From CAYTWW01 sp043801855 (GTDB lineage: Archaea > Nanobdellota > Nanobdellia > Woesearchaeales > GW2011-AR15), in contig JAZDLQ010000079.1 in the NCBI GenBank assembly GCA_043801855.1, positions 1 through 15,680 of the forward strand: a stretch of DNA of 15,680 nt. Direction: 5' to 3'. The translations under genes and the position numbers were made by a program. The notes under the pieces were generated by a model, which saw only the letters and a list, made by a program, of their open reading frames with translations, did not search any database and was not told the origin of the DNA. Positions within the stretch are counted from its first letter, which is position 1. Every line of letters begins with the position of its first letter. Shown piece by piece: positions 1 to 7,037 of the stretch.

Positions 1-1
1 T

Positions 2-82
2 CTTGGAAATGGTGCTATGGTTATTGCATCAAAAAAATATATCGGTTACAAAGCGTATGTTGTTATCAGAAAAGAAAAATAA
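2..82 (+). CDS. C-terminal fragment of a DUF2080-like small protein
   Basis: This frame is open from the left edge and ends at TAA 80-82, giving 26 residues. The fragment reads LGNGAMVIASKKYIGYKAYV before a short basic tail. The pattern GN-G/S-A-x-V, then PK/SK-x-W/Y-I-G, then a V-x-V-I strand is what I remember for DUF2080 'transposase-associated' small archaeal proteins and related AbrB-like swapped-hairpin folds. The usual Pro before Lys is Ser here. If correct, an IS-type element or its remnant may lie just left of the window. The overlapping frame from base 3 to 200 is less convincing. The N-terminus is missing, so the family call is tentative. Confidence 0.45.
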   Translation, partial: LGNGAMVIASKKYIGYKAYVVIRKEK

Positions 83-141
83 TGCGATAAAAATACCTCA
101 GGGGGTGTCTCGCTTATACCTCATTACAGATGGTATCAAAA

Positions 142-149
142 TTTATATA
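142..149 (+). promoter_or_regulatory. TATA box for the gene at 172
   Basis: TTTATATA is centred about 26 bases before the GTG at 172, so transcription should start on or within a base or two of the start codon. This implies a leaderless mRNA and supports the GTG start. Confidence 0.6.
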
Positions 150-171
150 GAAAAGAGGCTTATGCTTTATT

Positions 172-678
172 GTGGATGCAAATCTAAAAGAATCGAGTGA
201 ATCAATAATTGGAATTATTCCAAATACAACAAGAAAAAAAGGCCTGTTTTCGAATCAATGCATAAATGTGATTATAACTGATAAGAGAATTATCTTAGCA
301 CATCTGACAAGCGAAGTGATTAAAGAAGAAGCAGAAAGAGTTTCTAAAGCCTCAAAAGAAAAAGGAAAAAATATTTTCTCAAGAATGGCGCAGTATGCTT
401 TTTGCGGGCAGAGCGCATATAAAAAATATTTTAATATGGCTCCAGATGAGATATTAGCTGAAAACAAGGAAAATTTTGAAATAAATCCTGAAAATATTAT
501 TCATGCAAAAATAGATAGCAATAAGATATATAAGAATAACATTGAAACAGCAATTAATGTCCTTAAAATTAAACATACTTCAGGGAACCTGGAATTAAAT
601 TTTGATGATAATAAGAGCATCAGCGCAAGAGAGGCCAGAGCTATTTTTTCGCATGCATTCTCTAATAAAATCGAATAG
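172..678 (+). CDS. Conserved hypothetical protein, possible PH-like fold
   Basis: 168 residues, soluble, no signal peptide or membrane segment. The GTG start is set by the TATA box ending 22 bases upstream; the ATG at 162 is in another frame. A strand pattern, INVIITDKRIILAHL (residues 31-45), leads into a charged helix and a Gly/Lys-rich stretch. This is followed by YFNMAPDEILAENKENFEI (about 86-104) and more short strands. The 'TDKRIILA ... M-P-E-E-I-L ... N-F-x-I-P ... I' layout recalls a widespread family of uncharacterised prokaryotic proteins with bacterial-PH/GRAM-like strands, but I cannot name a Pfam entry with certainty. It converges on apt with one base between the stop codons. Function unknown. 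Confidence 0.75.
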   Translation: MDANLKESSESIIGIIPNTTRKKGLFSNQCINVIITDKRIILAHLTSEVIKEEAERVSKASKEKGKNIFSRMAQYAFCGQSAYKKYFNMAPDEILAENKENFEINPENIIHAKIDSNKIYKNNIETAINVLKIKHTSGNLELNFDDNKSISAREARAIFSHAFSNKIE

Positions 679-679
679 C

Positions 680-1201
680 TTAATCTCCTTCAAAACTGAC
701 AAGTGAATGCAATTCATATTCTCTTAATTTTTCACGCCCTTTTAAATCAGGAAGTTCAATTACTGTAAGAATTGAATCTACATTACCTCCTGCTTTTTTT
801 ATAAGGGCGGCGGCTGCAGCAAGGGTTCCTCCTGTAGCGATCAGGTCATCTATAATAATCACATTCTGGCCTTTTTTTATTGCATCTTTATGTATCTCAA
901 TCTTGTCTGTTCCATACTCAAGAGAATACTCCTGGCTCAATACATCTCCTGGGAGTTTTCCTTTTTTTCTAATAGGGATAAAGCTTGCGCCAAGCCTAAG
1001 CGCCAAAGGAGCTCCGAAAATAAATCCTCTGCTTTCAATGCCCGCAATTACATCAGGCTTTTTTTTTTCTGCTATATTATAAAGCATTGAGACAGAGTGG
1101 TCAAAAGCTTCCGGATTTTTAATTAATGTTGTAATATCTCTAAACATAATTCCTTTTTTTGGAAAATCAGGTATTGTCCTTATATACTCTTTTAGTTCCA
1201 T
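680..1201 (-). CDS. apt: Adenine phosphoribosyltransferase
   Basis: 173 residues, normal length for the bacterial-type enzyme. Apt salvages adenine with PRPP, giving AMP and pyrophosphate in the cytosol. The PRPP-binding motif VIIIDDLIATGGT lies at residues 114-126. The N-terminal PDFPKKGIMFRDIT (11-24), the AGIESRGFIFGAPLA segment (53-67) and the flexible-loop region SLEYGTDKIEIH (93-104) are all characteristic of Apt. No key residue appears lost. The start is ATG 1199-1201, preceded by AGAGG (minus strand, 1211-1215) nine bases away. Upstream minus-strand AT-rich sequence around 1227-1240 could act as a TATA box. The next gene on the right is divergent, so this looks like a single-gene transcript. 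Confidence 0.95.
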   Translation of the reverse strand: MELKEYIRTIPDFPKKGIMFRDITTLIKNPEAFDHSVSMLYNIAEKKKPDVIAGIESRGFIFGAPLALRLGASFIPIRKKGKLPGDVLSQEYSLEYGTDKIEIHKDAIKKGQNVIIIDDLIATGGTLAAAAALIKKAGGNVDSILTVIELPDLKGREKLREYELHSLVSFEGD

Positions 1202-1210
1202 AGTTAAATT

Positions 1211-1215
1211 CCTCT
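1211..1215 (-). promoter_or_regulatory. Shine-Dalgarno site for apt
   Basis: AGAGG on the minus strand, nine bases before the apt ATG. It shows that apt, unlike several neighbours, probably has a short leader. Confidence 0.5.
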
Positions 1216-1255
1216 AGCAGTCAATAGACTAAAAATAAGTTATTCAATAAAACAC

Positions 1256-1265
1256 AAATATTTTA
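1256..1265 (+). promoter_or_regulatory. TATA box for the OB-fold gene
   Basis: AAATATTTTA is centred about 30 bases before ATG 1291, suggesting a leaderless or nearly leaderless transcript. A second AT-rich stretch, CTATAAAAAT at 1268-1277, is too close to the ATG for standard spacing. Confidence 0.45.
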
Positions 1266-1290
1266 ATCTATAAAAATTTAAGGGAAAATT

Positions 1291-1623
1291 ATGGATGAAA
1301 CGATTTTGCTAAAGCTTGCGCTTGCAGTTTCAATAATCGGCCTTCTTGCACTTTATGCTGTATCAAGAGTAATTGAAATAAATGACACAACGATTGAAAA
1401 AATTGCAGGAAGCAGTGATGATGAGCAGGTTAAAATCAAAGGAATTGTTGAAAAAATATCAAATAGCGACAAAGTAACTGTCATTGATGTTTCACAAAAA
1501 AATACAATCCAGGTTATTTTTTTTAATAACAAAGAAAATTTTTCAACTGGAAAAGAAATAAGTATCGCCGGAAAAAAACAGGACGGAAAAATTATTGCTT
1601 ATAGTGCAGTACAGGGGGAATAA
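1291..1623 (+). CDS. Membrane-anchored OB-fold protein
   Basis: 110 residues. One hydrophobic segment at about residues 6-26 (LLKLALAVSIIGLLALYAV) is followed by a small beta-rich domain from about 45. VKIKGIVEKISNSDKVTVID, then IQVIFF, FSTGKEISIAGK and KIIAYSAVQ fit the five-strand plan of a tRNA_anti/OB-type nucleic-acid-binding fold. The pattern is K-G-x-V-x-x-V, D, then x-G-x-x-I-x-I-x-G-K. Small TM-plus-OB proteins of this kind are common hypotheticals in DPANN archaea. The ligand is unknown and could be nucleic acid, sugar or protein. The OB domain should face the cytosol if the N-terminus is outside; orientation is not settled by the sequence. Confidence 0.75.
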   Translation: MDETILLKLALAVSIIGLLALYAVSRVIEINDTTIEKIAGSSDDEQVKIKGIVEKISNSDKVTVIDVSQKNTIQVIFFNNKENFSTGKEISIAGKKQDGKIIAYSAVQGE

Positions 1624-1650
1624 TATTTTTCATTGTAGTGTAATAACAAA

Positions 1651-1661
1651 AGTATTTAAAG
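1651..1661 (+). promoter_or_regulatory. TATA box for the coiled-coil gene
   Basis: AGTATTTAAAG lies about 38 bases before the TTG at 1694. This predicts a transcript start near 1682 and a leader of about a dozen bases holding AGGGG at 1682-1686. Confidence 0.45.
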
Positions 1662-1693
1662 CATGAAATTACTTCGAATGAAGGGGAATTTAT

Positions 1694-4294
1694 TTGAAAA
1701 AGCAATACAGACTGTTTTTTATCCTTAGTAAATTCATTTCAAAAACCAAGGCAAAATGGTCTGATGAAGAATTTATGGCGCTTATATCAGAAATAAAAGA
1801 AAAGAAAATTAATATTAACGAAACCCAGCTTAGAAAATTCCTTGACAAAGAAAAAGAAAGATACATAAGAAAAATGGAAAATAATGGAATGTCAGTTTCA
1901 AAAGAAAAGAATCTTATAAGAAGGTATGTCAAAAAGAATAAAGGTAAAATCAGTGATTCTTGCTCTGTTTTGTTTTACAATGAATTGGCAAATAAAGGAT
2001 ATAATAAAAGAATTGAAGCATTTAAAATATCCCTTGACTCGGAATTAAAAAAGTATTCCGGCAAACAAAAAACAGAGGCAGACGCTAAAAAAGAACAACA
2101 TGCTATCTTAGAAAAAAAAGAGCTTCCGGCTCTTCCCACAGCGCAAGCCAAACAAGAAGTTCTTAGCTCAAGATATTCCCTCCTTTTAAAAAATAAGGAG
2201 GAGGAATTAAAAAAGCTTCACTGGGAGCTTAGGCAAAAAGAAGAGATTCTTGCTAAAAAAGATGACGAGCTAAAGAAAAAAGAAAAAGAAATATCTGCGG
2301 ATAACTCTAAAATTGAGTCTCTCAAAGAGGCAATTTTAAAAGAAAAGGAGGAATATTCCAACTTAAAAGAAGAGTTGCAGAAAAAAGTAAAAGACTATGA
2401 GGATAAGCTTTTACACATATCCTCAAAAGAAGAATCTATTTCTGAGCAGCACTCGCTTGCTGTTGCAAAACTAAAAAATATCAATGAAAAAGAAAAACAG
2501 CTGGAATATCTCAATAAAAAACTGGAAGCAAAAAATATTGCGCTTGCAAACAGGTTTAAGATTTTGGTAAAAGCAAGAATCGAGCATGAGCATCGAGTAA
2601 AAGAAGGGGCAAAACTTAAAGAAAGAGAATTAGCCTTTGCACAGAAGAAAAGCGAACTTGAAATTCTTATGGGAAAATTCCTTGAAGAAAAAAGGCGCGT
2701 GGAGACTGAAAAAGTATCTATATCAAAAAAAGAAAATGAGATTGCTGCTAAAGAAGCAAAATTAATTGCAGCAGAAAAAGAACATGACGGCTTAAGAAAA
2801 GAAATATCTTTAATAGAAACTAAAGTTCTTAAAAAAGAGTTTGAGCTAAACAGGAAAGAAAGCGATATCGAATCAAAAGAGCTTGCCTTAAAAGATAGGG
2901 AAAGCAAGTTAAAAGATCTTGATAAAAAGCTTGAAAAACAGCAAAGGAAACAGGAATCAACTGAAATTGAGCTTGAAAAAAATAAAGAGCATGTAAATCA
3001 TGATATTTCGCAAATGAGAAATGAGCTTTTATCTCTGACTAATGAGGAAAAAGAATTAAAAAAACTATCTTCATATATAGAAAAAGAAAAATCTGAACTG
3101 GAAAAATACTCTAATGCCCTCGCAGAAAAATCTGGGTCGCTTGATAAGGCAAGAAATGCTCTTATGGATAAAGAAAAAAAGCTTTTTGCAAGGGAAGAAG
3201 AACTTTTAAGAAAACAGGCTCTTATTGAAAAAGACCAATCTTCAATTCTTAACGAGAAAAATGAGATCGATAAACTCCTATTTAAGCAAAAAGAGCATGA
3301 AGCTTACCTGAAATCAGAAGATGAAAAATACCTGTTAAGAAGACAAGAACTAACAGCCACTCATAAAGAAATCTCTTCAAAAGAAAAAAATCTGAATGAG
3401 AAAGAAAAAGACATAGATAAACTAATCTCAATAATCAAGCAGGAAAAAAGCTATGTGTTCGAACAGAAAGAAGAAATTTATGAGCAAAAAAAGGAGCTTG
3501 AAAAAAGAGAACAGGCAGCAGGTGAAAAAAAGAAGGCAGCAGAAGAAAACGAAAGAGTTATGCTTCAAAAAGAGCAGGCAGTTTTGCGTCAAAGAAAAAC
3601 AAATGAGCAAAAAGAACTTTCTGTAAATACGCTTGAAACAAAGCTTTCAAAAAAAGAAAAGGATATTTCGTCAATAGAGTCAAATCTTAAGGAAAGGGAA
3701 AAAGCAATTGCTGCGAAAGAGGCAATTCTTAACTTAGAATCAAAAAAGCAAAATAATCTTGTTGATACGTTAAATGTACGCATGCAGGAAGTAGAAAAAA
3801 AAGAAAAAGTTCTTACCCATAAGGCTCGCCAGTTTAATGAAGATGAGATAAAATTTTCAAAAATAAAAGAAATCCATGAAAAAGAAATTTCACAAATACT
3901 TAAGAAAAAAATTGAGCTTTTAAAAGAGCGCGACACTTGGGAAAAGAAAAACGAGCTGTTTAAATCCCAGTATAACGAACTGCTGTTATCTATCCATGAA
4001 GAAAACAAAAAGCTTCTTTTATTAAGCCATGATATTGAAAAACTAAAAAAGCATAAAGAAGTCAGCCAATCTGAAATTGACCAAAAGAATGTGCATTATG
4101 AAAGCAGAGAGCAAGCATTAAAAATGGGAGAGCAAGAACTTTTTAGTGCAAAAATTGACCTTGACAATATTAAATCCAATTATATTGAGGAGATTGCAAG
4201 GCTAAAAGAAAAGCATGCTGAATTAAAAAAATATGAAAACTCTATTAAACGCCTTGAAAATTTTGCAAGCTCGCATGTCTCTATCAAAAAATAG
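1694..4294 (+). CDS. Giant coiled-coil rod protein
   Basis: 866 residues starting at TTG 1694 with AGGGG seven bases upstream; a stop at 1679-1681 blocks any further extension in this frame. Residues 1 to about 130 form a separate basic, probably helical domain (TKAKWSDEEFMALISEIKEK near 19-38). From about 150 to 860 the protein is nearly pure Lys/Glu/Leu heptads. In LNRKESDIESKELALKDRES and following residues, Leu/Ile recurs every seven positions with Lys-Glu four later. A continuous helix of about 700 residues would span roughly 100 nm. There is no Walker A/B, hinge, hook or signal peptide, so this is not SMC, Rad50 or an ABC protein. Pro and Gly are nearly absent from the rod. A scaffolding, tethering or filament role is inference. 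The zinc-ribbon membrane protein follows 96 bases downstream on the same strand. Confidence 0.85.
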   Translation: MKKQYRLFFILSKFISKTKAKWSDEEFMALISEIKEKKININETQLRKFLDKEKERYIRKMENNGMSVSKEKNLIRRYVKKNKGKISDSCSVLFYNELANKGYNKRIEAFKISLDSELKKYSGKQKTEADAKKEQHAILEKKELPALPTAQAKQEVLSSRYSLLLKNKEEELKKLHWELRQKEEILAKKDDELKKKEKEISADNSKIESLKEAILKEKEEYSNLKEELQKKVKDYEDKLLHISSKEESISEQHSLAVAKLKNINEKEKQLEYLNKKLEAKNIALANRFKILVKARIEHEHRVKEGAKLKERELAFAQKKSELEILMGKFLEEKRRVETEKVSISKKENEIAAKEAKLIAAEKEHDGLRKEISLIETKVLKKEFELNRKESDIESKELALKDRESKLKDLDKKLEKQQRKQESTEIELEKNKEHVNHDISQMRNELLSLTNEEKELKKLSSYIEKEKSELEKYSNALAEKSGSLDKARNALMDKEKKLFAREEELLRKQALIEKDQSSILNEKNEIDKLLFKQKEHEAYLKSEDEKYLLRRQELTATHKEISSKEKNLNEKEKDIDKLISIIKQEKSYVFEQKEEIYEQKKELEKREQAAGEKKKAAEENERVMLQKEQAVLRQRKTNEQKELSVNTLETKLSKKEKDISSIESNLKEREKAIAAKEAILNLESKKQNNLVDTLNVRMQEVEKKEKVLTHKARQFNEDEIKFSKIKEIHEKEISQILKKKIELLKERDTWEKKNELFKSQYNELLLSIHEENKKLLLLSHDIEKLKKHKEVSQSEIDQKNVHYESREQALKMGEQELFSAKIDLDNIKSNYIEEIARLKEKHAELKKYENSIKRLENFASSHVSIKK

Positions 4295-4320
4295 TTAGGC
4301 AAACAAATTTAAAGCAATGA

Positions 4321-4330
4321 ATATTTATAT
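4321..4330 (+). promoter_or_regulatory. TATA box for the zinc-ribbon gene
   Basis: ATATTTATAT predicts transcription starting near 4352. The ATG codons at 4332 and 4337 would then lie upstream of the transcript, so the ATG at 4391 is the better start. Confidence 0.5.
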
Positions 4331-4364
4331 AATGCTATGCTTCATGAAGTCCTAGTTATATTGA

Positions 4365-4385
4365 GGCTTATAAAAAGCCAGGTGA
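4365..4385 (+). promoter_or_regulatory. Leader hairpin and GGTGA Shine-Dalgarno site
   Basis: GGCTT (4365-4369), a five-base loop and AAGCC (4375-4379) form a small hairpin that abuts AGGTGA (4380-4385), five bases before ATG 4391. GGTGA is the classic archaeal ribosome site and fixes this start. The hairpin may be chance. Confidence 0.55.
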
Positions 4386-4390
4386 AATCT

Positions 4391-5011
4391 ATGACAGACC
4401 TTCCAGGTGTAGTATGGTGCGCAGTTGGCACATTAATATCAGTTGTCTCATTTTTTGCAATTGTTGTAAATAGAGTGCAAAAAAGCTTTTTTTTCTTTGT
4501 AATGATTGCTGTTGGAATTGGCATGTTTATTTACGGTGTGATAAAAATTATGAATATGAGAAAAAAAACAGAGCAGGAAATTGACCAGAAACTAAAAAAC
4601 AGCAGGTTTTCAAAAGAAAATGGCGAGGAAGAAATTGTTGCGCCTAGACCAAATCCGGCGGCGCAAAGACAGGTTCCGCAATATGCGGCAAAAAGCGGGC
4701 CTTTTTCAAACTCAACAGGAAATTTAACTGGCGTAAGTAGTAACCAACAACATACAGGACATCAAGCACATACACCACAAAATTATGCACAGCAATCGCA
4801 AGTTTCACAAAGTAATCATCAGGCAAATTATGCACAACAGCACCAATCAGGCAATATTAGCTCCAGTGGCTATGGCCATTCTAACATAAATGCAGCAGGA
4901 CATCCTCAGCCGCAAACAGCGCAGCATGCAGCCAAAAGATACTGCCCTTCGTGCGGAGCCCAACTTGCATCGCATCATCGGTTTTGCGCATCATGCGGCA
5001 GTAAAATCTGA
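4391..5011 (+). CDS. Two-TM membrane protein with C-terminal zinc ribbon
   Basis: 206 residues from ATG 4391, chosen because GGTGA sits five bases upstream and the TATA box at 4321 excludes the earlier ATG at 4337. Two hydrophobic segments follow the start: about residues 7-27 (VVWCAVGTLISVVSFFAIVV) and about 33-50 (FFFFVMIAVGIGMFIYGVI). A basic stretch and a disordered linker of about 100 residues rich in Gln, Asn, His and Ser follow, with NYAQQ twice. The C-terminus is a compact zinc ribbon: CPSCG, then CASCG, four cysteines in CxxC pairs. The ribbon is likely cytosolic, tethered by the flexible linker. Such double-TM plus zinc-ribbon proteins are common in archaea and their roles are mostly unknown. 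It may pair with the upstream coiled-coil protein, which is inference from order alone. Confidence 0.8.
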   Translation: MTDLPGVVWCAVGTLISVVSFFAIVVNRVQKSFFFFVMIAVGIGMFIYGVIKIMNMRKKTEQEIDQKLKNSRFSKENGEEEIVAPRPNPAAQRQVPQYAAKSGPFSNSTGNLTGVSSNQQHTGHQAHTPQNYAQQSQVSQSNHQANYAQQHQSGNISSSGYGHSNINAAGHPQPQTAQHAAKRYCPSCGAQLASHHRFCASCGSKI

Positions 5012-5017
5012 ATCTTG

Positions 5018-5023
5018 TTTTTT
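5018..5023 (+). terminator. T-tract terminator
   Basis: TTTTTT starts seven bases after the TGA of the zinc-ribbon gene, with no clear stem. This fits the T-tract type of archaeal termination. Confidence 0.4.
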
Positions 5024-5115
5024 ATAATATCAAAATTTCTGTTAAATATCATCAATTCGAGCATAGTGAGCAATATGTGCAAACTTTATAGGGTAAAATC
5101 AAGAATAAGTTTAAT

Positions 5116-6819
5116 CTAAATTTTAAATAATTTATCTGATTGCGAAAGAGTAATTACTTTTAACTTAGTAATATCAATATTTTTTGGCAACTTATCTTTT
5201 AACACAGGAATGATATATTGACAATTAACTTCATTTACAATTTCTGTTAAGATATTTTCAATTTGATTATTATGAATATTTTCAATTTGATCATGTAATA
5301 TGAAATGAATGCAGTTAATATTTAATGATTCTGCAAATAAGATATATGCAAAATCAAATGCCACTATTTGCCCCTTTTTCTTACCTGTGCCTAAATTTCC
5401 GCCTATGCTTCCAATATTTAACTCATATCCTTTTTCATTTTTATCCGAACTTAGAACAAACCTTTCTCCACAAAGTCTGTTGGATATTGCTGAAAAAAAA
5501 TCATTAAATTTAGTAATTCTTTCTTCAATTAATTTATCCTTGGATTCAATATATTTATTGATTGTATCAAGCTTTGTCTCATAATCATTTAAATCTTTTA
5601 TAGTTCTGTTCCATTGGTTTTTCTGTTCTGTAAACTTTCCTTTTTGTTCGTATAATTTATTTAATTCTGTTGCAATTTTTTCAACTTCTAGAAGTAAATC
5701 TGATTTTCTAATAATTTCAGTAAATTTCTTTTCTTCTAATAGCAATTTTCTTATATTTTCTGTTAAAATAGTCTCTCTTTTTACAATTTCCGGAAGCTCT
5801 TTAGTTATGTAACTTATTTTTTCATAAATCATTTTATTATGAAAATCAATAGTCTGTTCAAAGGTTTTCTGAATGTTGGGAAGCAATCTCTTAGCTTCGT
5901 CATAAAATTTTCTAATCTCTTGTGCATTAATACTGGTTTTTTCAGATTCTAAATTATTTTTACTCTCAATTATTAATTCTTTTCTTAGTTCTAATTGACT
6001 TAATTCAGTAGATAATTGTGTTATATTTAGCTTAATATTATTCAAAGATTTTAAATCAGCATCATAATTTTCATTAAGATTCAATTCTTTTTTTTTATTT
6101 TCAAAAAAAGATATATCTTTTTCAAGTATGATGAGAGATTGTTCTATCTCAGACAGAGTTGTATCCTTTTTTAATTTGTCTAAAAATTTTTTTGTTATTG
6201 ATTTTTTCTGCTCTAACTCTTGTTTTTCATCAATTGAATCAAATTCAATTCCTAACCAGAATAAAAAAAGTGCTTCATATTCTTCTTGTTTAGATGTTGA
6301 ATGTAACGTTTTAACAGTATTTAATAATCTAAACTTATCGTCTCTAATATTTTTTGAAATTATTTGTCTAAAAGTTGGTTTTTTAGATTCTGAATTAAAA
6401 ATTAATTCTTTTAGTTTTGGTGTAAACTCAAATTTAATATCAGAATAATTTTTACTATTAATTGAAGCAATTTTTTCTTTTCTTTGTAAGAAATTACGTT
6501 TAATTATAATTTTTCTTGAAGAATCATCAGACAAATCATCGACCAGTGTTAATGTAATAATTATATTATTATTCATTAAAAAGTTTTCAATTAAGGTTTT
6601 ATTCTTATCTTTAAATTCAGGATCTTTATATATATCTGTTCCACTTCCACCTAAACAATAATCAATTAATCTTAATATGGTTGTTTTTCCCACATTATTC
6701 CCAGACTCTTTTTTATCTGTACTAACAGTTTCATCAATAATTAAATTAATGCCTTTATGAAAATGTATATCTCTAATAACCTCTTCTCCATTTGTAATTA
6801 TCAGATCTTTTATGAACAT
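5116..6819 (-). CDS. ABC-3C system ATPase (DUF2326 family)
   Basis: 567 residues. The N-terminus IRDIHFHKGINLIIDE (15-30) then SGNNVGKTTILRLIDYCLGG (39-58) is the signature of DUF2326 ABC ATPases. Walker A is S39-G-N-N-V-G-K45-T46, with Ser in place of the first Gly. A helical, coiled-coil-rich middle (about 200-440) separates the two half-domains, as in SMC/Rad50. The C-terminal half has an ABC-signature-like LGTGKKKGQIVAFDFAYILF (476-495) and a Walker B-like region, CIHFILHDQIENIH, with D510 and E513. In ABC three-component systems this subunit is thought to sense or bind foreign DNA and control the effector; that role is predicted. Its start overlaps the middle-component gene by 10 bases. 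Its DNA is very AT-rich: four 60-base lines I counted hold about 21% G+C. Confidence 0.88.
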   Translation of the reverse strand: MFIKDLIITNGEEVIRDIHFHKGINLIIDETVSTDKKESGNNVGKTTILRLIDYCLGGSGTDIYKDPEFKDKNKTLIENFLMNNNIIITLTLVDDLSDDSSRKIIIKRNFLQRKEKIASINSKNYSDIKFEFTPKLKELIFNSESKKPTFRQIISKNIRDDKFRLLNTVKTLHSTSKQEEYEALFLFWLGIEFDSIDEKQELEQKKSITKKFLDKLKKDTTLSEIEQSLIILEKDISFFENKKKELNLNENYDADLKSLNNIKLNITQLSTELSQLELRKELIIESKNNLESEKTSINAQEIRKFYDEAKRLLPNIQKTFEQTIDFHNKMIYEKISYITKELPEIVKRETILTENIRKLLLEEKKFTEIIRKSDLLLEVEKIATELNKLYEQKGKFTEQKNQWNRTIKDLNDYETKLDTINKYIESKDKLIEERITKFNDFFSAISNRLCGERFVLSSDKNEKGYELNIGSIGGNLGTGKKKGQIVAFDFAYILFAESLNINCIHFILHDQIENIHNNQIENILTEIVNEVNCQYIIPVLKDKLPKNIDITKLKVITLSQSDKLFKI

Positions 6820-7037
6820 TTTATAATTTTTCCGCCTTTTTGTTCTATTAATCCTAATAAAAATAACCAGTCTAAAGAGAAAGTGTATAAATTCATTGAA
6901 ATTTCTCTATCTGTATTAATTTTTTTAAATGCTTCAAAAAAGTCAATTTCATTAGTTTCGGTTTTAATACATTCTAGTATTAATCCTCCAAGGTAGTATA
7001 TTTGCCTCTCAGGATTCTGATCTTTGCCAATAATCAT
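6810..7037 (-). CDS. ABC-3C middle component, MC6-like
   Basis: 75 residues. An N-terminal segment with PERQIYYLGGLILECI (9-24) is followed by a predicted helix (EIDFFEAFKKIN) and FSLDWLFLLGLIEQKGGKII near the C-terminus. This matches, from memory, the ABC-3C middle component 6 layout: P-x-R-S-L-L-x-L-G, a helix, then F-x-x-a-L-d-f-L-y-x-l-g-l-I-e-x-x-d-G. It resembles a small winged-helix protein. It overlaps the HNH gene by ATGA (7034-7037) and the ATPase gene by 10 bases, so translation of all three is likely coupled. By family inference it bridges effector and ATPase. Its tiny size makes a sequence-only call less secure, but position between the other two components is exactly as expected. 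Confidence 0.75.
   Translation of the reverse strand: MIIGKDQNPERQIYYLGGLILECIKTETNEIDFFEAFKKINTDREISMNLYTFSLDWLFLLGLIEQKGGKIIKCS

Noticed and set aside
3..200. 65-residue plus-strand frame at the left edge
   Set aside because: Overlaps the more family-like frame ending at 82 and runs through the TATA box and start of the next gene; composition looks random.
1694..4294. SMC, Rad50 or MukB-type protein
   Set aside because: No Walker A, Walker B, signature or hinge; only the coiled coil is shared in appearance.
4340..4349. Perfect palindrome CTTCATGAAG in the zinc-ribbon gene leader
   Set aside because: Ten bases only, no second copy and no link to a promoter element; probably chance.
4337..4390. 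Upstream start for the zinc-ribbon protein
   Set aside because: ATG 4337 lies upstream of the transcript start expected from the TATA box at 4321; ATG 4391 has GGTGA at ideal spacing.
5116..6819. RecN or Rad50 repair ATPase
   Set aside because: The N-terminal IRDIHFHKGINLI and SGNNVGKTT pattern, and the HNH and small middle gene partners, point to DUF2326/ABC-3C instead.
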